Below, one piece after another: positions 47,013-56,330 of a stretch of DNA of 60,332 bases; within the stretch, counting starts at the first letter, position 1, and the number at the start of each line of letters is the position of its first letter. The DNA is from Burkholderiales bacterium. Its GTDB lineage: Bacteria; Pseudomonadota; Gammaproteobacteria; Burkholderiales; Burkholderiaceae_C. The stretch lies in contig CANGBT010000003.1 of assembly GCA_947452135.1 (NCBI GenBank), forward strand, positions 1 to 60,332. Reading direction: 5' to 3'. The position numbers were made by a program, and so were the translations under genes. The notes under the pieces were generated by a model, which had not been told where the DNA came from, searched no databases, and saw nothing but the letters and a program-made list of their open reading frames with translations.

Positions 47013-48982
47013 GAACTAGCCTTTCTGTTCAACATGATGTCGCCCGCGTCACTGATGACGAAGGACCAGCCGTCCAGCACCCGGCAGGTGAAATAGTCTT
47101 CTTCGATGATGGCCGGACCGCTGGCGTGATCTCCCGCCTTGAGCGCGCTCATGCGGTAGACCGGCACGTCGATGCGACCGTCCTGTCGTGTGAGCACGTT
47201 GCGCACCCCTTCGGACAGAGCCGGCGCCAGTTCGGCAAATTTCGCGTGGGTGTCCGATTGGGCGCGCAGACGCTTCACCGCCGTCATTTCCAGTTCGACC
47301 GAGTCGGAGCTGGCGATGCCCGAGGCCAGGATGGGCACGGCGGAGAGGGCGTGGGTCGATTCCTTGCCATTGGCGTCGGTCACCACCAGTTGAGCATCGA
47401 TCTCGAAGTCATCACCGCTGCAGCCTTCGGCATACATGTCTCGAACCGCTCGCACCTTGAGCGAGGCATAGGCATCTTCCAGTGCCTCTTGCGAGACGGC
47501 GGACAGCGGCTCGCAATAGCGCTGCGAGATGTCGCAAGTGCCGATGCCGTAGGCGCTGAACACCGCAGCCATGTGTGGAATTGCGACCTGATTGATCCCG
47601 GCCACTTCAGCCACGCCGCAGGCATTGAGGGGACCCGCGCCGCCGAACGCCAGCAAAACACTCTTGGGCGAGACCTTCGTGAAACGGCACAGCTCGTCGG
47701 CGACCTTGGCCTCGAACGCACGCTCCATCTTCTGGAGTGCTTCTTCGAGCGATACGCCCAGCGGTTGGGCGATGTTGGTATTCACGGCAGTGGCCGCGCG
47801 GTCCAGGTCGAGGCCCATACCGCCACCGAAGTACGACTTCGGGTCCAGCACGCCCGAGAGCAAGCTTGCATCGGTGATGGTCGCGCTCTGGCCACCGCGA
47901 CCAAAGCAAGCCGGTCCGGGCACCGCGCCGACGCTTTGCGGCCCGATCACGATGCTGCCTTGCTCGACCTTGAAGATCGAGCTGCCACCAGCCCCCGCAC
48001 TCATGATCTCGCACAGGGGGATCGACACGCTGATCCCCTCGACGTGGCCGCGACGATCTTCAGCGACCTTGCCGTTGACGAACTGGCCGATGTCGGTGGT
48101 GGTGCCGCCAACGTCGATGGCCACCACGTCAGAAAAGCCGTACTGCCTCGCGAAGGTCTTGAGGCCTTCCATGCCGCCACGCGGACCGGAGCTGTAGGTC
48201 TTGATGGCGATGGTCTTGGCCACGCGCGACGCATCACCGTCGTTGCGGAAGATCAGCAGCGGGTTCTTGGTGCGGTACTGGCGCAGGCGGTTTTCGGCGT
48301 TGTAGAGGAACGCCTCCATGCCAGGGTGCAAGAAGGAGTTGATCAGCGCGGTCCAGGTGCGACGCACCTGATCCTTGTCGACGCTCAAGTCGCTACCGTA
48401 CAGCATGGGCACGGCGCCCAGCAGGTGGCGCGGGTACTTGCGCAGAGCGATCTTGCGGAAGGCATTTTCCGTCGACGCGAAATCGGCTCCACCGAAACTC
48501 ACCACGATGCGGCTCGCGCCTTGACCCGTCAGGGCATTGGTCGCCTTGACCACCGCCATGGCGCCGTCGGAGCCTGTCACCTGCGCCGGGTCGAGGTAGA
48601 CCACCCGGTCGCCAACCAGCGCCGCGTAGACGTCCGGATCGTGAGCGGCGAGTTCGGCTACCAGATCTGCGGCGCCAGCGTTCACGATCAGACCCAGACG
48701 TGGGCCCTTGCGCTCGCAAATGGCGTTGGTGCCCTGGGTGGTGGAGTAGCGAATGAGCTCGACTTCTTCAAGCAATCGCTTGACGTCTGGCTTGCCGTAG
48801 ACCACGCCGGAGGCCTTTTCGAGACCCTCGAAAAAGCACTTGCTCAGGTCGTAAGGCGTGGTGAGCACCTTGGTCTTCTTGACGTCTGATCCGTCAATGA
48901 TGCAGATGTCTGTCAGCGTCCCGCCGTTGTCGATGTTGATCTGTATGCCCATGGCAGAGTCCCGATGATTGGTAGTCGACAA
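47009..48982 (-). CDS. Second HyuA-like subunit of the carboxylase
   Basis: IQINIDNGGTLTDICIIDGSDVKKTKVLTTPYDLSKCFFEGLEKA...VVAIDVGGTTTDIGQFVNGKV...SAGAGGSSIFKVEQGSIVIGPQSVGAVPGPACFGRGG. Confidence 0.85.
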   Translation of the reverse strand: MSTTNHRDSAMGIQINIDNGGTLTDICIIDGSDVKKTKVLTTPYDLSKCFFEGLEKASGVVYGKPDVKRLLEEVELIRYSTTQGTNAICERKGPRLGLIVNAGAADLVAELAAHDPDVYAALVGDRVVYLDPAQVTGSDGAMAVVKATNALTGQGASRIVVSFGGADFASTENAFRKIALRKYPRHLLGAVPMLYGSDLSVDKDQVRRTWTALINSFLHPGMEAFLYNAENRLRQYRTKNPLLIFRNDGDASRVAKTIAIKTYSSGPRGGMEGLKTFARQYGFSDVVAIDVGGTTTDIGQFVNGKVAEDRRGHVEGISVSIPLCEIMSAGAGGSSIFKVEQGSIVIGPQSVGAVPGPACFGRGGQSATITDASLLSGVLDPKSYFGGGMGLDLDRAATAVNTNIAQPLGVSLEEALQKMERAFEAKVADELCRFTKVSPKSVLLAFGGAGPLNACGVAEVAGINQVAIPHMAAVFSAYGIGTCDISQRYCEPLSAVSQEALEDAYASLKVRAVRDMYAEGCSGDDFEIDAQLVVTDANGKESTHALSAVPILASGIASSDSVELEMTAVKRLRAQSDTHAKFAELAPALSEGVRNVLTRQDGRIDVPVYRMSALKAGDHASGPAIIEEDYFTCRVLDGWSFVISDAGDIMLNRKASS

Positions 48983-49131
48983 ATAACGCTCCTGGATCGC
49001 GAGGCAATCGCGAGCGGAGCTACGAATTATGCATTACGGATCAAGTGCGGGCCCCAGTAAAACCGAGGGTGACACACGTTCGAATCTGGATTACCAGCGC
49101 TTCGGTGCCCGATTTGCGACCGTGCTGAGCC

Positions 49132-49653
49132 TCAGCCCAGCAGCCCCGTTTCACGCCCCATTTCGGGGAGCGTCACCACCGGTTGCGGCTTCCAACCCTT
49201 CTTGCGGTGCTCGGCGATCACATTGGTGTAGATCCCGCCGCGCACGTACCAGCGGGCGGTGATGCGCGCGAAGCGCGGCTGGGTCACGCTCACGATGTGG
49301 CTGAGGATGTCGTTGGTGACCTTCTCATGGAAGGCGCCTTCCTCCCGAAAACTCCACATGTACATCTTCAGGCTCTTGAGTTCGACGCACAGTTCATCGG
49401 CCACCATGTCGATCACGAAATGCGCGAAGTCGGGCTGCCCGGTCAGCGGACACAGGCAGGTGAACTCGGGGATCTGGAACTGGATGGTGTAGTCGCGCTG
49501 CGGCGCCGGGTTCGGGAACACATGCAACTGCTTCGACGGTGCGGTCGGCGGGTTGGGGGGCATCGGGCGTTGCACGGGCGCCGCCTGGCCGGTGGTCTTG
49601 GTTCGGGCCTTGGAGGTCGCCTTCGCGATGGTTTTCAGTTTGGCAGCGGTCAT
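49132..49653 (-). CDS. queF: NADPH-dependent 7-cyano-7-deazaguanine reductase QueF
   Basis: [62 protein letters not shown]. Confidence 0.95.
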   Translation of the reverse strand: MTAAKLKTIAKATSKARTKTTGQAAPVQRPMPPNPPTAPSKQLHVFPNPAPQRDYTIQFQIPEFTCLCPLTGQPDFAHFVIDMVADELCVELKSLKMYMWSFREEGAFHEKVTNDILSHIVSVTQPRFARITARWYVRGGIYTNVIAEHRKKGWKPQPVVTLPEMGRETGLLG

Positions 49654-49709
49654 GGCAGTGGGGTTGAGCTTGGTCAAGGAGGTTGGGGCGAGGGCGTGTG
49701 GGGCTCCGG

Positions 49710-50354
49710 TCAGGGAATGCCCACGGCCTTGTGCGTTTGCACGCTGAGGCGCCATTGAGGGTGGGCCAGGCAATAGTCGATGGCCGCACGGGTGTTGCGC
49801 ATGCGCTCCAGGCCGTCCATCGGCTGCAGATAGAACAACTCGAAGTCCAGATCCGCGAACTGCTCGGGCATGGCGCCGGGCTGCGGAAACACCAGTTTGA
49901 GCTCGGTGCCGCGCGTGAGCACCAAGTCGGCGCCGGCCTTCGGGCTCACGCAGATCCAGTCGATGTCGGCAGGCGCGACTTGCGTGCCGTTGGTTTCCAC
50001 GGCGATCTCGAAGCCGTGGAGGTGCAGCGCCGCGATCAGCGGCTCGTCGAGTTGCAGCAAAGGCTCCCCGCCAGTACACACCACCAGCGGTTTGCCCAGC
50101 AAAGCGCCGGCTGGCCACAGCGATGCGATGTGTGCGGCCAGCGCCTCGGCGGAGTCGAACTTGCCACCGCCGAGGCCATCGATGCCCACGAAGTCGGTGT
50201 CACAGAACCGGCAGATGGCCTGGTCACGATCGGCTTCGCGTCCGCTCCACAGATTGCAGCCGGAAAAACGGCAAAACACCGCGGCGCGGCCGGTCTGGCC
50301 GCCTTCGCCTTGCAGTGTGTAAAACGCTTCCTTGACCGAGTACGCCATGGTCAC
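49710..50354 (-). CDS. queE: 7-carboxy-7-deazaguanine synthase QueE (radical SAM)
   Basis: [51 protein letters not shown]...[21 protein letters not shown]. Confidence 0.95.
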   Translation of the reverse strand: MTMAYSVKEAFYTLQGEGGQTGRAAVFCRFSGCNLWSGREADRDQAICRFCDTDFVGIDGLGGGKFDSAEALAAHIASLWPAGALLGKPLVVCTGGEPLLQLDEPLIAALHLHGFEIAVETNGTQVAPADIDWICVSPKAGADLVLTRGTELKLVFPQPGAMPEQFADLDFELFYLQPMDGLERMRNTRAAIDYCLAHPQWRLSVQTHKAVGIP

Positions 50355-51436
50355 ACCGGAAGCGCCAGCACGGCGCCAGGCTCTGACACGATGGCACCGC
50401 AGCCCTCGGTTTCGTACAGATCCACCCGGTCGAGCTGCGGTAGCTGCACACGGGCGTGCTCGAAGATCCAGCGCGCCACGCTGGCGGTGTCGCAGTCGCG
50501 CAGGTCGGCAATCTCGTGCAGCGGCTGGTGGTCAAGCTGCTTGAATATCGGGTCAAACAGCGTCTTCACGTCGCCGAAGTCGATCGTCCAGCCCATCAAC
50601 GCGTCGAGCGGCGCCGACAGGTGCAAGCGCAGCGTGTAGGTGTGGCCGTGCAGACGCCGCAGCGCGCTGCCTTCGGGTGCGCGATGGAGCTGCAAGGCGC
50701 TGTCCAACGTCAGCTCCTTCCACACGCGGTAGCGCTCGCCGTCGAACAGCGCGCCGCACGAGGCGGTCTCGTACACGGTCACCCACGACAGCGCGGGCAG
50801 CACCGGCTTCAGGCGAGCCCAGATCCAGCTCGACAGCAATTCGCTGGTCGGGTTGCTCAGGCCGGTCAGGTCGTTCAAGCAGGCGTGATCGAGCTGTTGC
50901 TGCAGCGGCGCCCAGGCCGCATCAATGTCGTCATGGCTGATCGTCACTGCAGCGTCTTGATCGGCATGCAGCACCACCTCGAAGCCGTGCCCATGCATGC
51001 GGCCGCACTTGTGACCGGCAGGCACGCGCGGAAGCACATGCGCGGCCTGGAACACATGGCGTCGCCACAGATGCGCGTGGCCCACGACATCCACGTCGAC
51101 GCCACGCCTCGGTGTGCTTTGCAAGCGCAACTGTGTCGCGGTTGGCAGACCGGGCTGCTGGGCGATCCAGCGCGCCAGGTTGGCGTCGGAGGGCAACGCG
51201 ACCTGGTCATTGAGCAGCTGGTGATCGAGCGGCGCAACGGCGGCTGTCAATTCCTGATGCAGCCGCTGCACCTGACCACCTTCAAACGCCGCCCACAGCG
51301 CCGGCAAAGCGCAGCGCACTTGCGCCACAAAACCGTGGCCGTGCAGTCGGGCCGAAGGGTGACCGTCTGGTAGTTCAGCGATCTGGCGGGCTGCCTCGAA
51401 GCGGGTCGCTGCGCAGATCAGCGTGTCGATGCTCAC
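50351..51436 (-). CDS. queD: QueD-like protein with three tandem 6-pyruvoyl-tetrahydropterin-synthase (PTPS) domains
   Basis: Three HGH-containing units: [113 protein letters not shown]. Confidence 0.88.
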   Translation of the reverse strand: MSIDTLICAATRFEAARQIAELPDGHPSARLHGHGFVAQVRCALPALWAAFEGGQVQRLHQELTAAVAPLDHQLLNDQVALPSDANLARWIAQQPGLPTATQLRLQSTPRRGVDVDVVGHAHLWRRHVFQAAHVLPRVPAGHKCGRMHGHGFEVVLHADQDAAVTISHDDIDAAWAPLQQQLDHACLNDLTGLSNPTSELLSSWIWARLKPVLPALSWVTVYETASCGALFDGERYRVWKELTLDSALQLHRAPEGSALRRLHGHTYTLRLHLSAPLDALMGWTIDFGDVKTLFDPIFKQLDHQPLHEIADLRDCDTASVARWIFEHARVQLPQLDRVDLYETEGCGAIVSEPGAVLALPV

Positions 51437-52188
51437 GACGCTGCGATCCCGAAGCGAGCCAACAGCGGGTCGGGCACGCCAGCCTCGGCAAAGCCCTTGG
51501 CGCGCAGCAGGCAGGAATCACAGCCACCGCACGGCCGCCCGTCCACTGCGGGGTCGTAGCAGCTGCTGGTCTGCGAATAGTCGACGCCCAAGCGCAGGCC
51601 CTCGCGGATGATCTGGGCCTTGTTCAGGTGCATCAGCGGCGCGTGAATCTTGAGTCGCTGCAAGCCTTCGACACCGGCCTTGGTGGCCAGATTGGCCATC
51701 GCCTCAAAGGCAGCGATGTATTCAGGCCGGCAATCGGGGTAACCCGAAAAATCAAGCGCGTTCACGCCAATGAAGATGTCGGTGGAGCCCAGGGTCTCGG
51801 CCCAGGCCAGGGCGTAGCTGAGAAACACGGTGTTGCGTGCGGGCACGTAGGTGATCGGAATGCCGTCGGCCATGTCATCAACCGAGCGGCCCTTGGGCAC
51901 GTCGATGTCGGCCGTGAGCGCCGACCCGCCGAACGCGCGCAAATCGATGCGCGCTACCACGTGCCGGGCCGCTTGCTGCGTGCGAACCACCGCGTCGGCT
52001 GCGCTCAGTTCGTGAATGTGCCGCTGCCCGTAACTGAAGCTGATTGCGCACGGCTCGAAACCCCGCTCGCGGGCGATGGCCAGAACCGTCGACGAATCGA
52101 GCCCCCCGCTGAGCAACACCACCGCTGGTGCGCGAATTGGCTGCGCTACTCCCGTTTGCATCCCGCTGACCCTGGTCGCTTTGAACAA
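51433..52188 (-). CDS. queC: 7-cyano-7-deazaguanine synthase QueC (start may be ATG at 52161)
   Basis: [36 protein letters not shown]...[27 protein letters not shown]...[18 protein letters not shown]. Confidence 0.96.
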   Translation of the reverse strand: MFKATRVSGMQTGVAQPIRAPAVVLLSGGLDSSTVLAIARERGFEPCAISFSYGQRHIHELSAADAVVRTQQAARHVVARIDLRAFGGSALTADIDVPKGRSVDDMADGIPITYVPARNTVFLSYALAWAETLGSTDIFIGVNALDFSGYPDCRPEYIAAFEAMANLATKAGVEGLQRLKIHAPLMHLNKAQIIREGLRLGVDYSQTSSCYDPAVDGRPCGGCDSCLLRAKGFAEAGVPDPLLARFGIAAS

Positions 52189-52352
52189 CGGACGAGTTTA
52201 GTGGGCCGGGGAAGCCGTGCTGACCCGCATCGCGATGCGCGAGAGCGTGTGCTAACGTCATTTCGGGTTGCTTTGGCGTTGCTTTGTGTGACGCCCTTGG
52301 CATCCACTCACTCATTTTTCCCTTGGCCGCCGAGCCTACAAAGTCTTCGAAC

Positions 52353-53375
52353 ATGTCTCTGACGTTCCCTTTTTCCGCCATCGTCGGTCAAGACGAAATG
52401 AAGCTTGCGATCCTGATCGCCGCCGTCGACCCCAGCGTGGGCGGGGTGCTGGTTTTTGGCGATCGCGGCACCGGCAAGTCGACCGCGGTGCGCGCGCTGG
52501 CGGCCATGCTGCCCAAGATGCGCGCCGTCATTGGCTGCCGCTACCAGTGCGACCCGGCGTCGCCCGGCGCGGGTTGTGAATTTTGTGCGGGGCTCAAGGG
52601 CTTGGCGGGCAAGTCGCACCTGATCCCGGTGCCGGTGGTTGATCTGCCGCTGGGCGCCACCGAAGACCGTGTGGTCGGTGCACTCGATCTGGAGCGCGCG
52701 CTGTCGCAAGGGGTCAAAGCCTTCGAGCCCGGGTTGCTCGCACGTGCGAACCGCGGCTTTCTCTACATTGACGAGGTGAACCTGCTCGAAGACCACCTGG
52801 TTGACTTGCTCATCGACGTGGCCGCCTCGGGCGAGAACGTCGTCGAGCGCGAAGGCCTGAGCGTGCGCCACCCCGCGCGCTTCGTGCTGGTGGGCAGCGG
52901 CAATCCCGAAGAAGGCGAGTTGCGTCCGCAGTTGCTCGATCGTTTCGGCTTGTCCGTGGAAGTCAAGACGCCGACCGATCTGCCGTCGCGTGTCGAGGTG
53001 GTGCGCCGGCGTGATCAGTTCGAGCGTGACCCTGAAGCCTTCACCGAGCAGTGGAAGAAACAAGACGAGCGCGTGCGCCGCAGCATCACCAAGGGCAAGG
53101 CGCAGCTGTCCAAGGTGGCGGTACCCGATGCCGCGCTCGAGCGCGCCGCGCAGCTGTGCATGGCGCTCGGCACCGACGGCTTGCGTGGCGAGCTCACCTT
53201 GATCCGCGCGGCGCGCTCGCTGGCCGCCCTGGAGGGCGCCGACGCTGTGGGCGATGCGCACCTGCGGCGCGTGGCGCCTTCGGCGCTGCGCCACCGCTTG
53301 CGCCGCAATCCGCTCGACGACGCCGGCTCCACGGTACGCGTCGATCGCGCGGTGGCTGAGCTGTTCGGCGGATGA
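52353..53375 (+). CDS. bchI: Magnesium chelatase ATPase subunit I
   Basis: FPFSAIVGQDEMKLAILIAAVDPSVGGVLVFGDRGTGKSTAVRALAAMLP...LIPVPVVDLPLGATEDRVVGALDLERAL. Confidence 0.95.
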   Translation: MSLTFPFSAIVGQDEMKLAILIAAVDPSVGGVLVFGDRGTGKSTAVRALAAMLPKMRAVIGCRYQCDPASPGAGCEFCAGLKGLAGKSHLIPVPVVDLPLGATEDRVVGALDLERALSQGVKAFEPGLLARANRGFLYIDEVNLLEDHLVDLLIDVAASGENVVEREGLSVRHPARFVLVGSGNPEEGELRPQLLDRFGLSVEVKTPTDLPSRVEVVRRRDQFERDPEAFTEQWKKQDERVRRSITKGKAQLSKVAVPDAALERAAQLCMALGTDGLRGELTLIRAARSLAALEGADAVGDAHLRRVAPSALRHRLRRNPLDDAGSTVRVDRAVAELFGG

Positions 53376-55336
53376 GCGTGGCCAGCGGCCTGGCCGCTGA
53401 GCGCTGGCAGGCCGTCGCTGCACCCTTGACGGGCACTGCCCGCCACGTGGCTGCGCTGTTCGCGGTCGACCCGGTGGGCACCGGTGGTGTGGTCATCCGC
53501 GCGCTGGCCACCCCGGCGCGTGACGTCTGGCTGCAGCTGTTGCGTGACCTTCTGCCTGAAGGCACGCCCATGCGGCGGGTGCCGCTGCACATCAATGACG
53601 AGCGGCTGCTCGGCGGTCTCGACCTGGCCGCCACGCTGCAAGCGGGCCGTCCGATCGCGCAGCAAGGCGTGCTGACACTCGCCGACGGTGGCGTGGTGCT
53701 GCTGGCGATGGCCGAGCGTCTGGCCGCGGCCACCGCAGCGCGCGTGGCCGCGGTGCTCGACACGAAAGAAGTGGTGCTCGAGCGCGAAGGCTTGGCCTCG
53801 CGCCACGCCACCCGCTTTGGCGTGGTCGCCTTCGACGAAGGCCTGAGCGATGACGAGCGCATGGCGAGCGCGCTGCTCGACCGCATGGCCTTTGCCCTTG
53901 ACCTGCACCCGGTGCTCGAAGACGGCGTGGTGTCTTCGAACGAAGAACGGCTGCGCGAGCTGCCGGCTTTCACCGCCGCCGAAGTGGCCGCCGCACGCGC
54001 CTTGCTGCCGCACATCGAAGCCGACGTCGAATCCGTGCAGGCACTGGTGGCCGCCGCGCTGCAGCTCGGTGTGGATTCGATCCGCGCGCCGCTGCTGGCC
54101 GTGCGCGTGGCGCGTGCCTCCGCAGCGCTCGATGGCCGCCTGTGCCTGATCGACGAAGACGTGGCGCTCGCCGCGTCGCTGGTGCTGGCACCGCGCGCCA
54201 CGCGCATGCCGACGGCCGCACCACCCGACGATGAGCCGCAACCCGACGTCGAAGAGCCCGCCGAGTCGCAGCCTGAAGAAGCGCAGTCGCCCGACGATGC
54301 CGACGCGCCGCCACCGCCCGATTCAAACGAAGACGCGGCCGACGAATCCCCCGACGAGACCGAGCGCCAACCCACGGCCGACGACCTGGCTGAACTGGTG
54401 CTCGAAGCTGCCCAAGCCGCCATCCCGCCGGGGCTGCTGGCCGCGTTGCAATTGGGGCTGGAGCAGCGCGCGCGCAGCCAGGCTTCGGGCCGGGTGGGCG
54501 TGGCCAAGGCCAGCCAGTCGCGCGGCCGGCCACGTGGCGCGCGCCGCGGCGAACCGCGCGCTGGAGCGCGCCTCAACGTGATCGAAACCCTGCGCGCCGC
54601 CGCGCCGTGGCAAAAGCTGCGGCAAGCGGACATGGCTCGCGCGGCGCTGGCTGTCCCCGTTGCGGCAGGCAAGCGCGTCGTGCCGAATACGCCCGTGGCC
54701 CGCGTGCAGGTGCGCCGCGAAGACTTTCACATCACCCGCTACCAGCAGCGCAGCGCGACGACCACGGTGTTCGTGGTCGATGCCTCGGGCTCGTCTGCCC
54801 TGAACCGGCTGGCCGAAGCCAAGGGCGCCGTCGAGTTGCTTCTGGCCGATTGCTACGTGCGCCGCGATCAGGTCGCAGTGCTGTCGTTTCGCGGGCGCAG
54901 CGCCGAGTTGCTGCTGCCGCCCACGCGCTCTCTGGTACGTGCCAAGCGCAGTCTGGCCGGCTTGCCTGGCGGTGGCGGCACGCCACTGGCCTCGGGCATC
55001 GACGCGGCCGCAGCGCTGGGTCAGTCGATCGCAAGGCGCGGCGAAACCCCCATCGTGGTGCTGCTGACCGACGGGCGCGGCAATGTGTCGCGCGACGGCA
55101 GTCCGGGGCGCGCCAAGGCCGCTGAAGACGTCGAACTGGCCGCCCGCCAGTACCGAATGGCCGGTTTGAGCACGCTTCTGATTGACACCTCGCCGCAGCC
55201 GCAGGCGGCCGCTCAGGAGCTGGCGCGCACGCTGGGCGCGGCCTACCTGCCGCTGCCTTACGCCGGCTCGGCCGCGCTGTCGCGCGCGGTGGCGCAGGCG
55301 GGTCAGGCGGTGGCGGCTGCGTCCGTTACCCGCTGA
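53372..55336 (+). CDS. bchD: Magnesium chelatase subunit D (AAA+-like, acidic/proline linker, VWA domain)
   Basis: Acidic Pro-rich linker DDEPQPDVEEPAESQPEEAQSPDDADAPPPPDSNEDAADE; VWA TTVFVVDASGSSALNRLAEAKGAVELLLADCYVRRDQVAVLSFRG. Confidence 0.93.
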   Translation: MSVASGLAAERWQAVAAPLTGTARHVAALFAVDPVGTGGVVIRALATPARDVWLQLLRDLLPEGTPMRRVPLHINDERLLGGLDLAATLQAGRPIAQQGVLTLADGGVVLLAMAERLAAATAARVAAVLDTKEVVLEREGLASRHATRFGVVAFDEGLSDDERMASALLDRMAFALDLHPVLEDGVVSSNEERLRELPAFTAAEVAAARALLPHIEADVESVQALVAAALQLGVDSIRAPLLAVRVARASAALDGRLCLIDEDVALAASLVLAPRATRMPTAAPPDDEPQPDVEEPAESQPEEAQSPDDADAPPPPDSNEDAADESPDETERQPTADDLAELVLEAAQAAIPPGLLAALQLGLEQRARSQASGRVGVAKASQSRGRPRGARRGEPRAGARLNVIETLRAAAPWQKLRQADMARAALAVPVAAGKRVVPNTPVARVQVRREDFHITRYQQRSATTTVFVVDASGSSALNRLAEAKGAVELLLADCYVRRDQVAVLSFRGRSAELLLPPTRSLVRAKRSLAGLPGGGGTPLASGIDAAAALGQSIARRGETPIVVLLTDGRGNVSRDGSPGRAKAAEDVELAARQYRMAGLSTLLIDTSPQPQAAAQELARTLGAAYLPLPYAGSAALSRAVAQAGQAVAAASVTR

Positions 55337-55349
55337 ACGCTTCACGGGC

Positions 55350-56279
55350 ATGTCCGAACGCCTGGACTGGACGCGCGACGGGCGCGACTGGCCGCACCGC
55401 GAGGCCAGCCGCTTCGTCGAGGCCGGTGGCGTGCGCTGGCATGTGCAGCGGTTTGCGCGCGATGCGGCCGCGCCTCACTCCAGGGTACCCGCGCCACTGA
55501 TCTTGTTATTGCACGGCACGGGTGCGTCCGGCCATTCATGGATGCGCATGCTGCCGTGGCTGCGCCAGCACTTCGATGTGATGTCGGTGGACCTGCCGGG
55601 TCACGCCTTCAGCAGCCTGCCCGCAGCGCAGCAGTCCTCGCTGCCTGGCATGGCGCAAGCGGCCGGGGCGTTGCTTCAGTCGCTGTATGCCAAGCCCGAC
55701 GTGGTGATCGGTCATTCGGCCGGCGCGGCGCTGGGCGCGCGCATGTGCCTCGATGGGCACGTCACGCCGCGGCTGCTGATCAGCCTCAATGGCGCATTCC
55801 TCCCGCTGGGCGGGTTGGCCGGCGTGGTGTTTCCGCCGGTCGCCAAGGTGATGGCTGCGCTGCCGTTTGCGCCGCGATTTTTTGCGGGGCAGGCGAGCGA
55901 TCCGCGCTCGGTCGAGCGGCTGATCGACAGCACAGGCTCCACGCTCGACGCCGAGGGTCGCGCCTTCTACGCGCGGCTGGTGCGCAACCCGGGTCACGTG
56001 GCCGGTGCGCTGGCGATGATGGCCAACTGGGATGTGCAGCCGCTGCTGAGCGATCTGCCCCGCCTCGCTCCACGGCTGGTGCTGGTGGTGGCCGACAAGG
56101 ACCTGACGGTGCCGCCCGCGCAAGGCACCCGCGTGCGCTCGATGTGGCCCGACCCGTCAGCCGTCGAGCTGCACCGCTTGCAGGGCCTGGGCCATCTGGC
56201 CCATGAGGAAGACCCGGCGCAGGTGGCTGCGCTGTGCGTCGAGGCGGCGCGCGCGGCTGGCGTGCTGACGGCGAAGTGA
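55350..56279 (+). CDS. bchO: Alpha/beta hydrolase BchO-like (magnesium chelatase accessory protein)
   Basis: LDWTRDGRDWPHREASRFVEAGGVRWHVQRF...LLLHGTGASGHSWMRMLPWLRQHFDVMSVDLPGHAFSS; GHSAGAALGARM; position after bchD. Confidence 0.88.
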   Translation: MSERLDWTRDGRDWPHREASRFVEAGGVRWHVQRFARDAAAPHSRVPAPLILLLHGTGASGHSWMRMLPWLRQHFDVMSVDLPGHAFSSLPAAQQSSLPGMAQAAGALLQSLYAKPDVVIGHSAGAALGARMCLDGHVTPRLLISLNGAFLPLGGLAGVVFPPVAKVMAALPFAPRFFAGQASDPRSVERLIDSTGSTLDAEGRAFYARLVRNPGHVAGALAMMANWDVQPLLSDLPRLAPRLVLVVADKDLTVPPAQGTRVRSMWPDPSAVELHRLQGLGHLAHEEDPAQVAALCVEAARAAGVLTAK

Positions 56280-56330
56280 CCCTGGCGGAGTAGCGGCGGT
56301 CAGTTCACCGCCAGCGCCCGACGCGCTCGC

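Noticed and set aside
47126-48889. 587-aa plus-strand ORF opposite a HyuA-like gene
   Set aside because: His/Arg/Gly/Val-rich shadow frame; the minus-strand protein has clear ASKHA-type ATPase motifs.
41212-48982. Interpretation as acetone carboxylase (acxABC)
   Set aside because: Acetone carboxylase has one HyuA-like, one HyuB-like and one small subunit; the second HyuA-like gene and the 294-aa gene fit the Apc type better.
53194-54672. 492-aa minus-strand ORF opposite bchD
   Set aside because: Ser/Arg/Ala-rich composition with no motif; bchI and bchD on the plus strand are unambiguous.
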